Source: a virus. From it: a stretch of 42,901 bases of DNA. Shown here in pieces: positions 1 through 6,990 of the stretch. Every line of letters starts with the position of its first letter. Within the stretch, counting starts at the first letter, position 1. The position numbers and the translations under genes are program-made. Location of the stretch: positions 1 to 42,901 of IMG/VR virus record IMGVR_UViG_3300038466_000104, one strand, 5' to 3'. The notes under the pieces are model-generated. The model saw only the letters and a list, made by a program, of their open reading frames with translations. It did no database searches and was not told where the DNA came from.

Positions 1-120
1 CCGCCTCGGAGGGGGACTCCGTTCGTGGCTCGCCGTGCGGTGAACCTGCACGGCTGCGCTTTACCTCACTGCGCCCCCCTCCTGCGGCGACTCCGCCGGG
101 GACAGAAGGCGCCAGGGAAC

Positions 121-164
121 GGGGACATTCCTTGATCCAAGTTTCACGTTGAAGGAGTGTCCCC
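121..164. repeat. REP-like inverted repeat
   Basis: Thirteen-base arms at 121-133 (GGGGACATTCCTT) and 152-164 (AAGGAGTGTCCCC) are complementary except for one G:T position, with an 18-base loop. Arms of this GGGGACA...TGTCCCC type resemble REP hairpins mobilised by RAYT-type IS200/IS605-like transposases in Deltaproteobacteria and relatives (family recall, not searched). No transposase is present in the window. The surrounding 1-120 is GC-rich with short palindromic bits and no convincing gene. Confidence 0.6.
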
Positions 165-188
165 GCCCAGGTAGAATAGGTCCCTCAA

Positions 189-263
189 GGGCGCTTAACT
201 CAGCGGTAGAGTGCCACCTTCACACGGTGGAAGTCACAGGTTCAAATCCTGTAGCGCCCACCA
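189..263 (+). tRNA. tRNA-Val (anticodon CAC)
   Basis: A complete cloverleaf folds by eye. The acceptor GGGCGCT pairs with AGCGCCC, the D stem ACTC with GAGT, the anticodon stem CCACC with GGTGG around loop TTCACAC (anticodon CAC, reading GUG valine codons), and the T stem ACAGG with CCTGT around TTCAAAT. The discriminator is A, and the CCA end is encoded (261-263). The gene lies immediately beside a leftward serine recombinase whose stop codon falls inside it, so its 3' half is the likely integration target and the gene is kept intact after integration. Confidence 0.95.
234..263. other. Putative attachment site (attL) in the tRNA 3' half
   Basis: The recombinase coding sequence ends at 234-236, within the variable loop of tRNA-Val, so its last nine or so codons are the antisense of the T arm and acceptor. 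A recombinase reading directly into a tRNA 3' end is the usual configuration at an integrated element's int-proximal boundary. The crossover cannot be placed without attR or an empty site. Serine recombinases often need only a very short shared core, so the junction could also lie just outside the tRNA. Confidence 0.45.
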
Positions 264-1931
264 TCGGAAAGTCGTCGAACCGGGGCTTCCCTTCACGGGA
301 GGCTCTGGTTCTTGAGTTTTGTGCTCGATCAACACAAGCGCGTCGAGGGTCGACATCGCATGGTAGTATGGCCGCCCCTTCAGGGGGGTGACCGGATCGA
401 GACGAATCTTCCCCAGCAGCTTCCTCAGGAGCAATGCCGCCCGTTCAGTCTTCTGTTCGAGGATCCCCTTGAAGTCGGTCACCCGCTCCAGGATCCACTC
501 CTTCGGCGGAGCCTTGAACCGGCGCTTGTCGCTCATGCGAAGAGCTTCGAGCTCGGTCCCCAACCGGTCGACGTTCTTTTCGCACAAGCCAAGGCTGTCG
601 GCGACCGACTTCAGGTGACCCGCCTTCCCCTCCATGATGAACTTGAGCAGATTGTCCCTCTTGCGCTTCTCATCCGAATGCTCCGCTTCCTTCCGGAGGA
701 TGGTTTCCGGGCTCTTTGCCAGTTCCTTCGCGGTTAGAGTTTCAACACGGCGGAAGAGGTAGCTCAGCGCTTCGGCGTCCGAGATCTTCCCGTATACCGC
801 GCCAAGGATGATCCGTTCCGCAATCGTTTTCCGGACCAAGGTCCGGTTTCCACATGATCTCCTCGCCGCGTTGAGACACCCGTAATACCCCCTGTCCTTT
901 CCGCTGACCTTGGCGATGGTACCCCCGCAGACCCCGCACGTCATCGCGGAGGACAACAGTTCCTGAGGGTATATGGCCTTTGCATTACCCTTCTGTCCAT
1001 GAAACCCACGCCGCCCCTTGCCCCCCGGCCAGACACGCCTGTTCTCCTCGAGACGTTTCCGGACACGTTCCCAAAGTTCTTGCGGGATGATCCGGAGATC
1101 TTCCCGCGTGATCACGACCCACTCGGATTGCGGTTTTTCGTAGGTCCGGACCTTGCCTGTAATCGGTTCCCGTCGACACCCGCGGCGGTTCCAGACCCAC
1201 TTGCCGATGTACTTCTCATTCCTCACCATCCCGAAAACAGGATTCGTCGCCCATTTCCCGACATTCCCTTTACGGGTCGGAGTTCCGTCCTGATTCAGCC
1301 TCTGAATGATCCTCGTCAGAGAAACTCCATCCGCATATTCCTCGAAAACACACCGGACTACCGCCGCCTCTTGGGGATTGATTTGCATATCATAGCCCTC
1401 GGGGCGTTGCTGGCCTTTCCGATCAACGTAGACTTTGCCGACGGGAAAAGACTTGTATCCGAACGTTCCCTCCCCGACGAAGTAACCGCGCTCTTTGCGG
1501 CCCTTCTGCCCCCGGAGGGTCTTGTCTCGAATGTCGTAGAGCATCATGTGGTTGAACATGCTTTTTGTTGCGACGGGCAGGAAGGACCGTTCGTCCGAGG
1601 TATCGATGTTGTCCGAAACCGACAGGATCGTAAGACCCATGAACTGGAATTGGGAGAAGATCGTCAGCGCTTTGATTTGATTCCTGGAGAGACGTGAAAG
1701 GTCGTCCACCAGGAGAACGTCGAAAGCTCCGTTGTTCGCCGCCTCCATGAGCGTGTTGAGGCCCACCCGGTCATCCCTGGATCCGGAAACGGCGCTGTCG
1801 AAGTAGATCTGATCCTCAAGGACCGTGTAGCCGTGCCGTTCGGCCGCTCGCCGGCAGGCCGCAACCTGATCCTCGATGCTGGTGGGACTCTGAAGATCGG
1901 TGCTGTATCGTGCGTAAATCGCAGCTCTCAT
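234..1931 (-). CDS. Large serine recombinase (phage/ICE integrase)
   Basis: Site-specific recombinase of 565 residues that would integrate and excise the element. The N-terminal resolvase domain carries the catalytic serine in the Y-A-R-Y-S-T context (Ser10), with the LLVDDLSRLSRN helix near residues 80-90. A 'recombinase' domain follows (about 165-290), then a zinc-ribbon-type Cys cluster (CGVCGG ... YGC ... CGN, about 330-365), a charged coiled-coil stretch and the usual YYHA-type end. The ATG at 1931 has a good AGGAG ribosome-binding site; an earlier in-frame start exists at 2078, but its extension is not resolvase-like. The start overlaps the stop of the upstream small ORF (ATGA). The C-terminus runs into antisense tRNA-Val, so the last residues may differ in the excised form. 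Confidence 0.93.
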   Translation of the reverse strand: MRAAIYARYSTDLQSPTSIEDQVAACRRAAERHGYTVLEDQIYFDSAVSGSRDDRVGLNTLMEAANNGAFDVLLVDDLSRLSRNQIKALTIFSQFQFMGLTILSVSDNIDTSDERSFLPVATKSMFNHMMLYDIRDKTLRGQKGRKERGYFVGEGTFGYKSFPVGKVYVDRKGQQRPEGYDMQINPQEAAVVRCVFEEYADGVSLTRIIQRLNQDGTPTRKGNVGKWATNPVFGMVRNEKYIGKWVWNRRGCRREPITGKVRTYEKPQSEWVVITREDLRIIPQELWERVRKRLEENRRVWPGGKGRRGFHGQKGNAKAIYPQELLSSAMTCGVCGGTIAKVSGKDRGYYGCLNAARRSCGNRTLVRKTIAERIILGAVYGKISDAEALSYLFRRVETLTAKELAKSPETILRKEAEHSDEKRKRDNLLKFIMEGKAGHLKSVADSLGLCEKNVDRLGTELEALRMSDKRRFKAPPKEWILERVTDFKGILEQKTERAALLLRKLLGKIRLDPVTPLKGRPYYHAMSTLDALVLIEHKTQEPEPPVKGSPGSTTFRWWALQDLNL

Positions 1932-2137
1932 GAGCGTTCTCCTTTCTGGTCGTTCGCGCTCGCATACTGCAGATATTCGGTGACAAGAATCTCGGCGATC
2001 AGATCCAGAAACTCCCGTAAATACGGATTGTCGGCAGGACACCACACATCGCGTGGTGGTTTCTCTGCCGTCCCGCAAATGTCGTCCGCCGGATCTCCCA
2101 TCACCCGATCTTGCGACCCCGTATCCTTAAAATCCAC
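1928..2137 (-). CDS. Small protein coupled to the recombinase
   Basis: A 69-residue ORF starting with GTG at 2137; an in-frame ATG at 2101 would give 57 residues. Its TGA overlaps the recombinase ATG as ATGA, the classical translational-coupling arrangement. The C-terminal half is an amphipathic helix (REFLDLIAEILVTEYLQ) ending in polar residues. Short helical proteins of this type often precede serine recombinases in mobile elements; I recognise the pattern but know no function. With the promoter proposed at 2180-2210 the leader would be about 35 nt. No clear Shine-Dalgarno sequence is visible for the GTG, so the start is uncertain. Confidence 0.6.
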   Translation of the reverse strand: MDFKDTGSQDRVMGDPADDICGTAEKPPRDVWCPADNPYLREFLDLIAEILVTEYLQYASANDQKGERS

Positions 2138-2179
2138 GTCTGGCCCGTGATTCGCCTATAATTAGCGCCCATACTCGGT

Positions 2180-2210
2180 ATTATAAGCACAGTGTGCCTA
2201 TTTGCGTCAA
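2180..2210 (-). promoter_or_regulatory. Promoter for the recombinase operon
   Basis: On the minus strand TTGACG (2210-2205) lies 19 nt upstream of a perfect TATAAT (2185-2180). The spacer contains the palindrome GCACA-G-TGTGC (2187-2197). The long spacer with a central palindrome implies regulation by a bound protein. Position and direction fit transcription of the small ORF and the recombinase. Confidence 0.55.
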
Positions 2211-2246
2211 GTGTAATCTGCGTTTGGCCCTTAATACGTCAAGTGT
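2187..2246. promoter_or_regulatory. Operator cluster between recombinase and regulator
   Basis: The divergent intergenic region holds a palindrome GCACAGTGTGC (2187-2197) and two identical direct repeats CGTCAAGTGT (2205-2214 and 2237-2246), 32 bp apart start to start, or about three helical turns. The first repeat overlaps the proposed recombinase -35 box. The neighbouring double-HTH protein is the obvious candidate to bind here, controlling itself and the recombinase; this is inference. Confidence 0.5.
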
Positions 2247-2281
2247 TTGCACTGGATCTCGGCATATGCGAAACTTGGGGC

Positions 2282-2839
2282 ATGGACGGGGTTGCGAGGA
2301 ATATCCGGTATCTGCTCTGGAAGGAAGGTGAAGAGCGGAGAAACTGGGAAACCAGGCTCTCCACCTGGTTGGGATGCACCTCTGAGAGGGCCAACGCCCT
2401 TCTGGAGGGTGAAGGCAAACCCCTGACAGCGAAGGAAGGGGAAATTCTCACACGAAAAACCGGGCTCAAGCCCAGTGAACTATCCGGCGACCTTCCTGCA
2501 GTTCAGGAGGTGGACGTTCTCACCGAGAATATCCGGTTCCTCATCAGCACGCTCCCGCACGGCGAAAAAAAGAAATTCGCCGAAAAGCTCGGAATCGACG
2601 TTACAACGGTGTCACGCTGGATAAAAGGCGCTCAACGACCGACAAGAACGAATTTGAGGCAGATAGGCGATTATTTCGGCCTACCTCCCGATACCGACCT
2701 GAAAGCCGAAGACGTCTTCCTGTGGACGAGACCTATCGGCGAAAGTCAGATCAAGAATTGGATTTCGGAAAAAGTCGCACAATTGGATGGAAAAACCTTA
2801 AGGGAAATGTATCCGACGTTAAAAAGATTGTTTAGGTAG
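2282..2839 (+). CDS. Double-HTH (XRE-type) regulator, repressor-like
   Basis: The 185-residue form starts at the ATG at 2282; an upstream in-frame start at 2192 would add 30 residues lying across the operator repeats and is unlikely. Two helix-turn-helix-like segments are visible: one at about 4-65 (NIRYLLWKEGEE ... GLKPSEL), and a clearer one at about 80-140 (KKFAEKLGIDVTTVSRWIKG followed by RQIGDYFGLP). No LexA-type peptidase or other effector domain is seen. It is transcribed divergently from the recombinase, the position of a CI-like or excision-control regulator. It most likely binds the repeats at 2187-2246. It is not a MerR protein despite the long promoter spacer. Confidence 0.75.
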   Translation: MDGVARNIRYLLWKEGEERRNWETRLSTWLGCTSERANALLEGEGKPLTAKEGEILTRKTGLKPSELSGDLPAVQEVDVLTENIRFLISTLPHGEKKKFAEKLGIDVTTVSRWIKGAQRPTRTNLRQIGDYFGLPPDTDLKAEDVFLWTRPIGESQIKNWISEKVAQLDGKTLREMYPTLKRLFR

Positions 2840-2858
2840 GTTCAAAGACCGCCGCCCG

Positions 2859-2890
2859 GGAAGCCGGTTCGAGTCCTGTTTGGCTCCCCA
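2859..2890 (+). other. tRNA 3'-end-like fragment
   Basis: The stretch contains a T-loop-like GGTTCGAGTCCTG (2866-2878) followed by TTTGGCTCCCCA, resembling the T arm and acceptor end of a tRNA. No matching 5' acceptor, D arm or anticodon arm lies upstream. It shares only the general T-arm consensus with the tRNA-Val at 189, so it is not a clean direct repeat of it. It could be a leftover attachment site at the edge of a different mobile segment, or chance. Confidence 0.3.
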
Positions 2891-2901
2891 AATGTAACAG
2901 T

Positions 2902-3435
2902 ATGCGAACCCGCCCGGGATGGATCGAGCCAGAGATCTACTTCCGAATCATCCACGGCGCCATCCAAGGTCAGCAACGCGACCCCATGGCCTCCTACCGC
3001 GAACAACGGGTCGAGATCGCCCTGGGGCACAAGGGGGCCTTCGAAACCGGCAACATCGGCGTCCTGGCGCGCCGTGTGCCACCCGACAGGGTGGTTAGCG
3101 CTGCACCGCCAAGCCGAGGCAACTACAAACCGCCCAGAGAACCCAAGACACCCCGAGTGGTCGAATTCCTCCGGAAGGCCATTGAATGGCAAGCCTTGCT
3201 TGAGTCCGGCACGATCGCCAATCAGGCCGAAATCGCCTGTCAGGAGGGAATCACTCGGGCCAGGGTGACCCAGGTAATGGGCATGCTGCGGCTATCTCCG
3301 GAGATTCAGGAACACATCCTGAGCATGTCCGAGATCACCCGCCGCCCCACTGTCACAGAACGAATTCTGCGCGCGGTCGAACCCATCACGGATCGCCGCG
3401 AACAGGTTCTGCAGTACCGCAAACTCCTGGTGTAG
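2902..3435 (+). CDS. HTH/ParB-like DNA-binding protein of the recombinase-associated type
   Basis: A 177-residue protein. The C-terminal part (about 75-177) has a helix-turn-helix of the kind NQAEIACQEGITRARVTQVMGMLRLSPEIQEHI, typical of ParB-like HTHs and of small DNA-binding proteins often encoded next to serine recombinases. The N-terminal 70 residues are unrecognised, and the frame stays open upstream through the tRNA-like fragment with no visible ribosome-binding site, so the start at 2902 is uncertain. Its likely role is DNA binding in maintenance or mobility of the element. No catalytic motif is seen. Confidence 0.65.
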   Translation: MRTRPGWIEPEIYFRIIHGAIQGQQRDPMASYREQRVEIALGHKGAFETGNIGVLARRVPPDRVVSAAPPSRGNYKPPREPKTPRVVEFLRKAIEWQALLESGTIANQAEIACQEGITRARVTQVMGMLRLSPEIQEHILSMSEITRRPTVTERILRAVEPITDRREQVLQYRKLLV

Positions 3436-3601
3436 GCGTGTCGTCTTCTTGAAGTTCGCTCACCCACCCCGCGGAGTGGCTCCGAGCTTCCACGACGTTG
3501 GTACCGACACCCGAAGCGCGGAAGTTGGAATCCAGGGGCCATTCGGGGGAATCCGCGGTATCATCTACTGGTCGTACATACAACGGCATCGAGGGCCGCA
3601 G

Positions 3602-4147
3602 ATGACGTTGCCGGACCTACCGATAAACGAGCTGGCGGAACGACATCCGGGGTTGACCCCGGAAATCGCCGCTTATTACCTCCAGGCTGCGCGCATATGC
3701 CTGGACCGTCACCATGCTCCTCCGACGGAATTCATGCTCAAGGACGGAACCGCAAGGGACATCCGGACGGTCGTCGCATGGAAAGCAGCGGATGACCGCT
3801 GCCGGAACGCGTGGGCCAACGAGATCGACGCGACGGAAGCGGGAGCGTATGCCGTTGCACTCGCCGCAGCCGAGTTGGCAGGGGGCTTCGTGGCTGTCCG
3901 ACGCGCCGAGACGGGCACGGGTGCTGACTACTACATCGCTCCGGCTGACGCGCCCGCGGAAGACATCGAAGCCTGTATCCGCCTTGAGGTGTCCGGCACG
4001 GACCGAGGTGGCGCGTCCGAGGTCGCGCAGCGCCTCCGTGACAAGCTGAGCCAAGCGGCAGCGGGGGCCAGCAACCTCCCTGCGATGGCGGGGGTGGTCG
4101 GGTTTCGTGCTCAACTCGTCATGCTGCAGGTCCTGGAGACGACATGA
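3602..4147 (+). CDS. Unrecognised 181-residue protein heading the defence gene string
   Basis: Start chosen at the ATG at 3602; a longer reading from 3449 adds 51 residues of low-quality sequence. The protein is acidic and mostly helical. Segments include an N-terminal TPEIAAYYLQAARICLDRH helix, an alanine-rich helix (TEAGAYAVALAAAELAGGFVAVRRAE) and a C-terminal segment rich in small residues. I recognise no family. Its stop overlaps the next ATG (ATGA), so the two are translated together. Position at the head of the BREX operon suggests a defence-related or regulatory role, which is inference. A 166-base gap (3436-3601) precedes it and should contain the operon promoter; I could not identify convincing -35/-10 boxes. 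Confidence 0.7.
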   Translation: MTLPDLPINELAERHPGLTPEIAAYYLQAARICLDRHHAPPTEFMLKDGTARDIRTVVAWKAADDRCRNAWANEIDATEAGAYAVALAAAELAGGFVAVRRAETGTGADYYIAPADAPAEDIEACIRLEVSGTDRGGASEVAQRLRDKLSQAAAGASNLPAMAGVVGFRAQLVMLQVLETT

Positions 4148-5265
4148 CCTGGGCCAAATTTCACGTCGAGAGCGAGAAGATTGCGAGCGCGGCGGAGCTT
4201 GCCGTCAATCACGGGGACGTGGCCGTCGGCCGCGAGCTCTACCTGAAAGCCGCTGAGGCGGAAATGCGTGCGATTGAGGCGCTCGATGTGAAGAAGGCCC
4301 GGACCCTGGGCGTAACCGCCGTCAGCGCCGTCGCCCTGTGGTACAAGGCTCACGAGTTCGCCCAAGCGGAACGCCTCGCTCACAAATGGCTCGCCACCGA
4401 TTTGCTTCCCGCCTTTGCCGTCGAGCAGCTTCAGATGCTCCTTCAAATGATGTGGAACGATATTGTCCGGGAGAGGGCCGGCGTCAAGTTCACCGGCGGA
4501 GAGGTCCTCGTCTCCGTCAAGGGCGGCGAGACGGTGGCCGGCGGCGCCCCCCTGGAGCTGATCGTGCGCAAGGTCGAGGAGGTGCGCAACATCTTCTACC
4601 GCACGGCCGAGATGCTCGTCGCCATGCCCCATCGGAAACGTGGTCCGGCGAGTGCAGAAATCCAAGAGGCGTTCCGTCCGTGGCTGTTCCAGGCGGCCCC
4701 CGGAAGCTACCAGTTCGCCGTCTGCGTTCAGGAACCGGCCCAACTGAAGCTGTTCCCGAAAGCCAGGATAGAGGCCGCAAAAGTCGCCGCCAAATTCATC
4801 GAGATCGTCAAGGCAAGCATCGAGGATCCGGAAGTGGCGCTCCCCGAGATCGTGCCGGACCCGGACTACCGCAAGACCTTCCTTCGGATGACCCGGAACC
4901 TAGCTCCCACAGGGGAGGATTTCGGCCGCCTTGAGGTACGCCCCAGCACTTCCCCCACGGCGAGGCCGGTCGTATTGCTACCGGCTGCCCGGGAGGCTAT
5001 CGGGCAGACTCTGAAAGGCCAGGCGGTACCTGCGGTGGAGCCAACACAGCACGAAGAGGTTCAACTGACGGGCATCCTACGGGCACTTCATTTGGACAAG
5101 GACTGGATCGAGGTGTCGGCAGAGGGGCAATCCGTCAGGATCACCGGCGCAGGCGATCAGGTCGACGACGTACTCGGGCCGATGGTGAACCGCCGCGTCG
5201 TCGTAGATGCGTACAAGACGAAGACGGGCAAGTTTATCCTGTGCGATATAAGACCCGCAGGGTGA
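4144..5265 (+). CDS. Unrecognised 373-residue helical-repeat protein
   Basis: The N-terminal third (about 1-105) looks like a TPR/helical-repeat region (ELYLKAAEAEMRAIEALD, VSAVALWYKAHEFAQAERLAHKWL). The middle carries LELIVRKVEEVRNIFYRTAEML and a PLFQ/GSYQF-like segment. The last 65 residues form a beta-rich module (TGILRALHLDKDWIEVS ... GKFILCDIRPAG). Proteins of this general build sit in defence and genomic islands, but I know no function. It overlaps the preceding gene by 4 nt and ends 65 nt before the brxA start, in the same direction, so it is probably co-transcribed with the BREX genes. Scaffold or regulator is a guess. Confidence 0.75.
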   Translation: MTWAKFHVESEKIASAAELAVNHGDVAVGRELYLKAAEAEMRAIEALDVKKARTLGVTAVSAVALWYKAHEFAQAERLAHKWLATDLLPAFAVEQLQMLLQMMWNDIVRERAGVKFTGGEVLVSVKGGETVAGGAPLELIVRKVEEVRNIFYRTAEMLVAMPHRKRGPASAEIQEAFRPWLFQAAPGSYQFAVCVQEPAQLKLFPKARIEAAKVAAKFIEIVKASIEDPEVALPEIVPDPDYRKTFLRMTRNLAPTGEDFGRLEVRPSTSPTARPVVLLPAAREAIGQTLKGQAVPAVEPTQHEEVQLTGILRALHLDKDWIEVSAEGQSVRITGAGDQVDDVLGPMVNRRVVVDAYKTKTGKFILCDIRPAG

Positions 5266-5330
5266 AAGAGGCCTTTCCCGTTAACCCCGTCTGTAGAACC
5301 CAGGTCTCAGAGACAGGTCGAGATAAAAAG

Positions 5331-6467
5331 ATGCCAGAATCAGAAAACAAAGGTCATCGGCAACGATTGCGAGACCGCTTCGTGAGCGGCGAGGAAAGCT
5401 CTCATTCTGAAGAGGCCCTGCTCGAGCTTCTGCTGACCTATGCGATCCCGCAGAAGGATGTCCAACCGCTGGCCAAGCGGTTGCTCGCGGAATTCGGCGG
5501 CCTCTCCGGCCTGTTGGTGGCCCCGATGGAAACGCTCTTCCAGTCGGACGGTATCAAGGAAAACAGCGCGGTCCTTCTCAGACTTGTTGGCTGGATTCGA
5601 CAACAGCACACCGATAAACAGCCTGCCAAAGAAGCTCGCAAACCCGCGATCCAGGCGACCCTTTTCGAGGTCATTTCCCCCGAGAAGACGGAGCCACCGG
5701 CCCCCATCAAGGATAAACCCCGGCGCGGCACCGAGATGTTCGGCAAGGCGGTCCTCAAAGAGGCCATTCAGATACTGCCGAGCCTTCCGGATACCGAATC
5801 TCTGGACGAAATACGATCCTTCCTTCGGGCCAAGCTCCATTTCAGCGCTGAACAGACGCGGCATCGTTACGCCAATTACATCACTCGCAGGATGTTCCCG
5901 GACGGTTATGCGGACGGTCCCTTGCGCTCTTTCTCAAAGGTGTTCCCGGAGACCCAGGAACTGCGGGATGTCTGCTTTTACCGTTTCTTGCAGTCTGAAC
6001 CGCTTGAGGTCGAGATCATCGAGGACCTTATCCTGCCCAACCTCGGCACCGGGCGTCTGAGCCGCGAGCGAATTCGAAAGCGCCTCTCGGAGAAATTCCC
6101 CGGCGCGATCAGTATCGTGGATTGCGGAAAGGCCATCGTGGATGCCCTTAGCGCGGCTGGCATCGCCAAGGCCGACAGAACGAAGATCAATTACGCCTAT
6201 CGGGACATACCCGTAGCATCGTTCGCCTTTGTCCTGCACAGCGAATTTCCCGAACCGGGCATGTTCGACATCCGCCAGCTTGAAGAGAACCGCATGATCC
6301 GGGCCATGCTCTGGAATCCGGAGCGGCTCCTTCATTCCCTCTACGAGTTGCGCAACCGGGGGCTCATCAGCAAGGTCTCGGAGATCGACAGTACTCGCCA
6401 GTTCACGACAAAGCACACGCTCGCCGGAGTCGTCGGGCAGATCGTCTCCGGAGGGAACAAGGCATGA
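5331..6467 (+). CDS. brxA: RadC N-terminal domain fused to BrxA (DUF1819)
   Basis: A 378-residue two-domain protein. Residues about 8-92 match the N-terminal helix-hairpin-helix part of RadC/UPF0758 proteins (HRQRLRDRF, EEALLELLLTYAIPQKDVQPLAKRLL, GLSGLLVAPMETLF). The RadC catalytic JAB/MPN domain is absent. After a proline-rich linker (about 93-135), residues about 136-378 resemble BrxA, a small DNA-binding BREX protein (AKLHFSAEQTRHRYANYITRRMF, LEVEIIEDLILPNL, ENRMIRAMLWNPERLLHSLYELRNRGLI). BrxA proteins are usually about 200-250 residues without this fusion. The ATG at 5331 directly precedes the RadC-like start; an alternative start at 5241 would overlap the previous gene. The stop overlaps the brxB start (ATGA). 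Confidence 0.8.
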   Translation: MPESENKGHRQRLRDRFVSGEESSHSEEALLELLLTYAIPQKDVQPLAKRLLAEFGGLSGLLVAPMETLFQSDGIKENSAVLLRLVGWIRQQHTDKQPAKEARKPAIQATLFEVISPEKTEPPAPIKDKPRRGTEMFGKAVLKEAIQILPSLPDTESLDEIRSFLRAKLHFSAEQTRHRYANYITRRMFPDGYADGPLRSFSKVFPETQELRDVCFYRFLQSEPLEVEIIEDLILPNLGTGRLSRERIRKRLSEKFPGAISIVDCGKAIVDALSAAGIAKADRTKINYAYRDIPVASFAFVLHSEFPEPGMFDIRQLEENRMIRAMLWNPERLLHSLYELRNRGLISKVSEIDSTRQFTTKHTLAGVVGQIVSGGNKA

Positions 6468-6988
6468 AGTCCACCGAGATCATCGAAGCCCTTCGTCAAA
6501 AGCTCACGGTGCCCGGCGGGCGGCACCTGTACGGCGTTCTGGGTACCTACCGCCAGCTCGACGGCTTCGTCAATAAACTGCATCAGGCCAAGACCACGGG
6601 GGGTGACCCCTTCTCCAAACCCGTCAACGTGAACCGGGGCATCCTGGACGCTATTCCGGATGACGAGTTCAAGCAGCTCGCTGAAAACGAAGCCAAGCGG
6701 CCCGAACCCACGGCAGCGCACGTAGCCAGGGCCTTCGAGCGGTTCCTGCGCGCGAACCTCACCGGCAAGGGTATTCTGGTTCTTTCAAATCTGGAGATGC
6801 TCTTTGCCTATCATATCGAGCTGAACCTGCTTCGGACCATGGCGGCGGACGAGGACCGCGTGCTGCTCCTGCTGCCGGGCCGGCGGTCGCGCGGCCGGAT
6901 AACCATGTTCCACGAAATGGAGAAGGGGGACTACACGTTGCCCACGAACCTGATTGCCGAGAACCATCTTTGGGAGATTAGGGAATAG
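6464..6988 (+). CDS. brxB: BrxB-like (DUF1788-like) BREX protein
   Basis: A 174-residue protein coupled by ATGA overlap to brxA and only 2 nt from the methyltransferase. The C-terminal half has the pattern expected of BrxB/BrxF small BREX proteins: GKGILVLSNLEMLFAYHI, VLLLLPGRRSRGRITMFHEME, LIAENHLWEI. I see no intact Walker A in the N-terminal half (LYGVLGTYRQLDGF), which argues against the P-loop protein BrxF of type 3 systems. BrxB is essential in E. coli type 1 BREX with an unclear role, probably as a partner of BrxC and PglZ. Position after brxA supports BrxB. Confidence 0.7.
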   Translation: MKSTEIIEALRQKLTVPGGRHLYGVLGTYRQLDGFVNKLHQAKTTGGDPFSKPVNVNRGILDAIPDDEFKQLAENEAKRPEPTAAHVARAFERFLRANLTGKGILVLSNLEMLFAYHIELNLLRTMAADEDRVLLLLPGRRSRGRITMFHEMEKGDYTLPTNLIAENHLWEIRE

Positions 6989-6990
6989 CC

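Noticed and set aside
1-391. Open frame across the tRNA region (149-391) as a protein gene
   Set aside because: It reads through the tRNA gene and the recombinase 3' end on the other strand; no ribosome-binding site or family resemblance.
2859-2890. A complete second tRNA gene
   Set aside because: Only T-arm and acceptor-like ends are present; no 5' acceptor, D arm or anticodon arm can be folded upstream.
5331-6467. A full RadC DNA-repair gene
   Set aside because: The JAB/MPN catalytic domain with its His-x-His motif is absent; the C-terminal part is BrxA-like.
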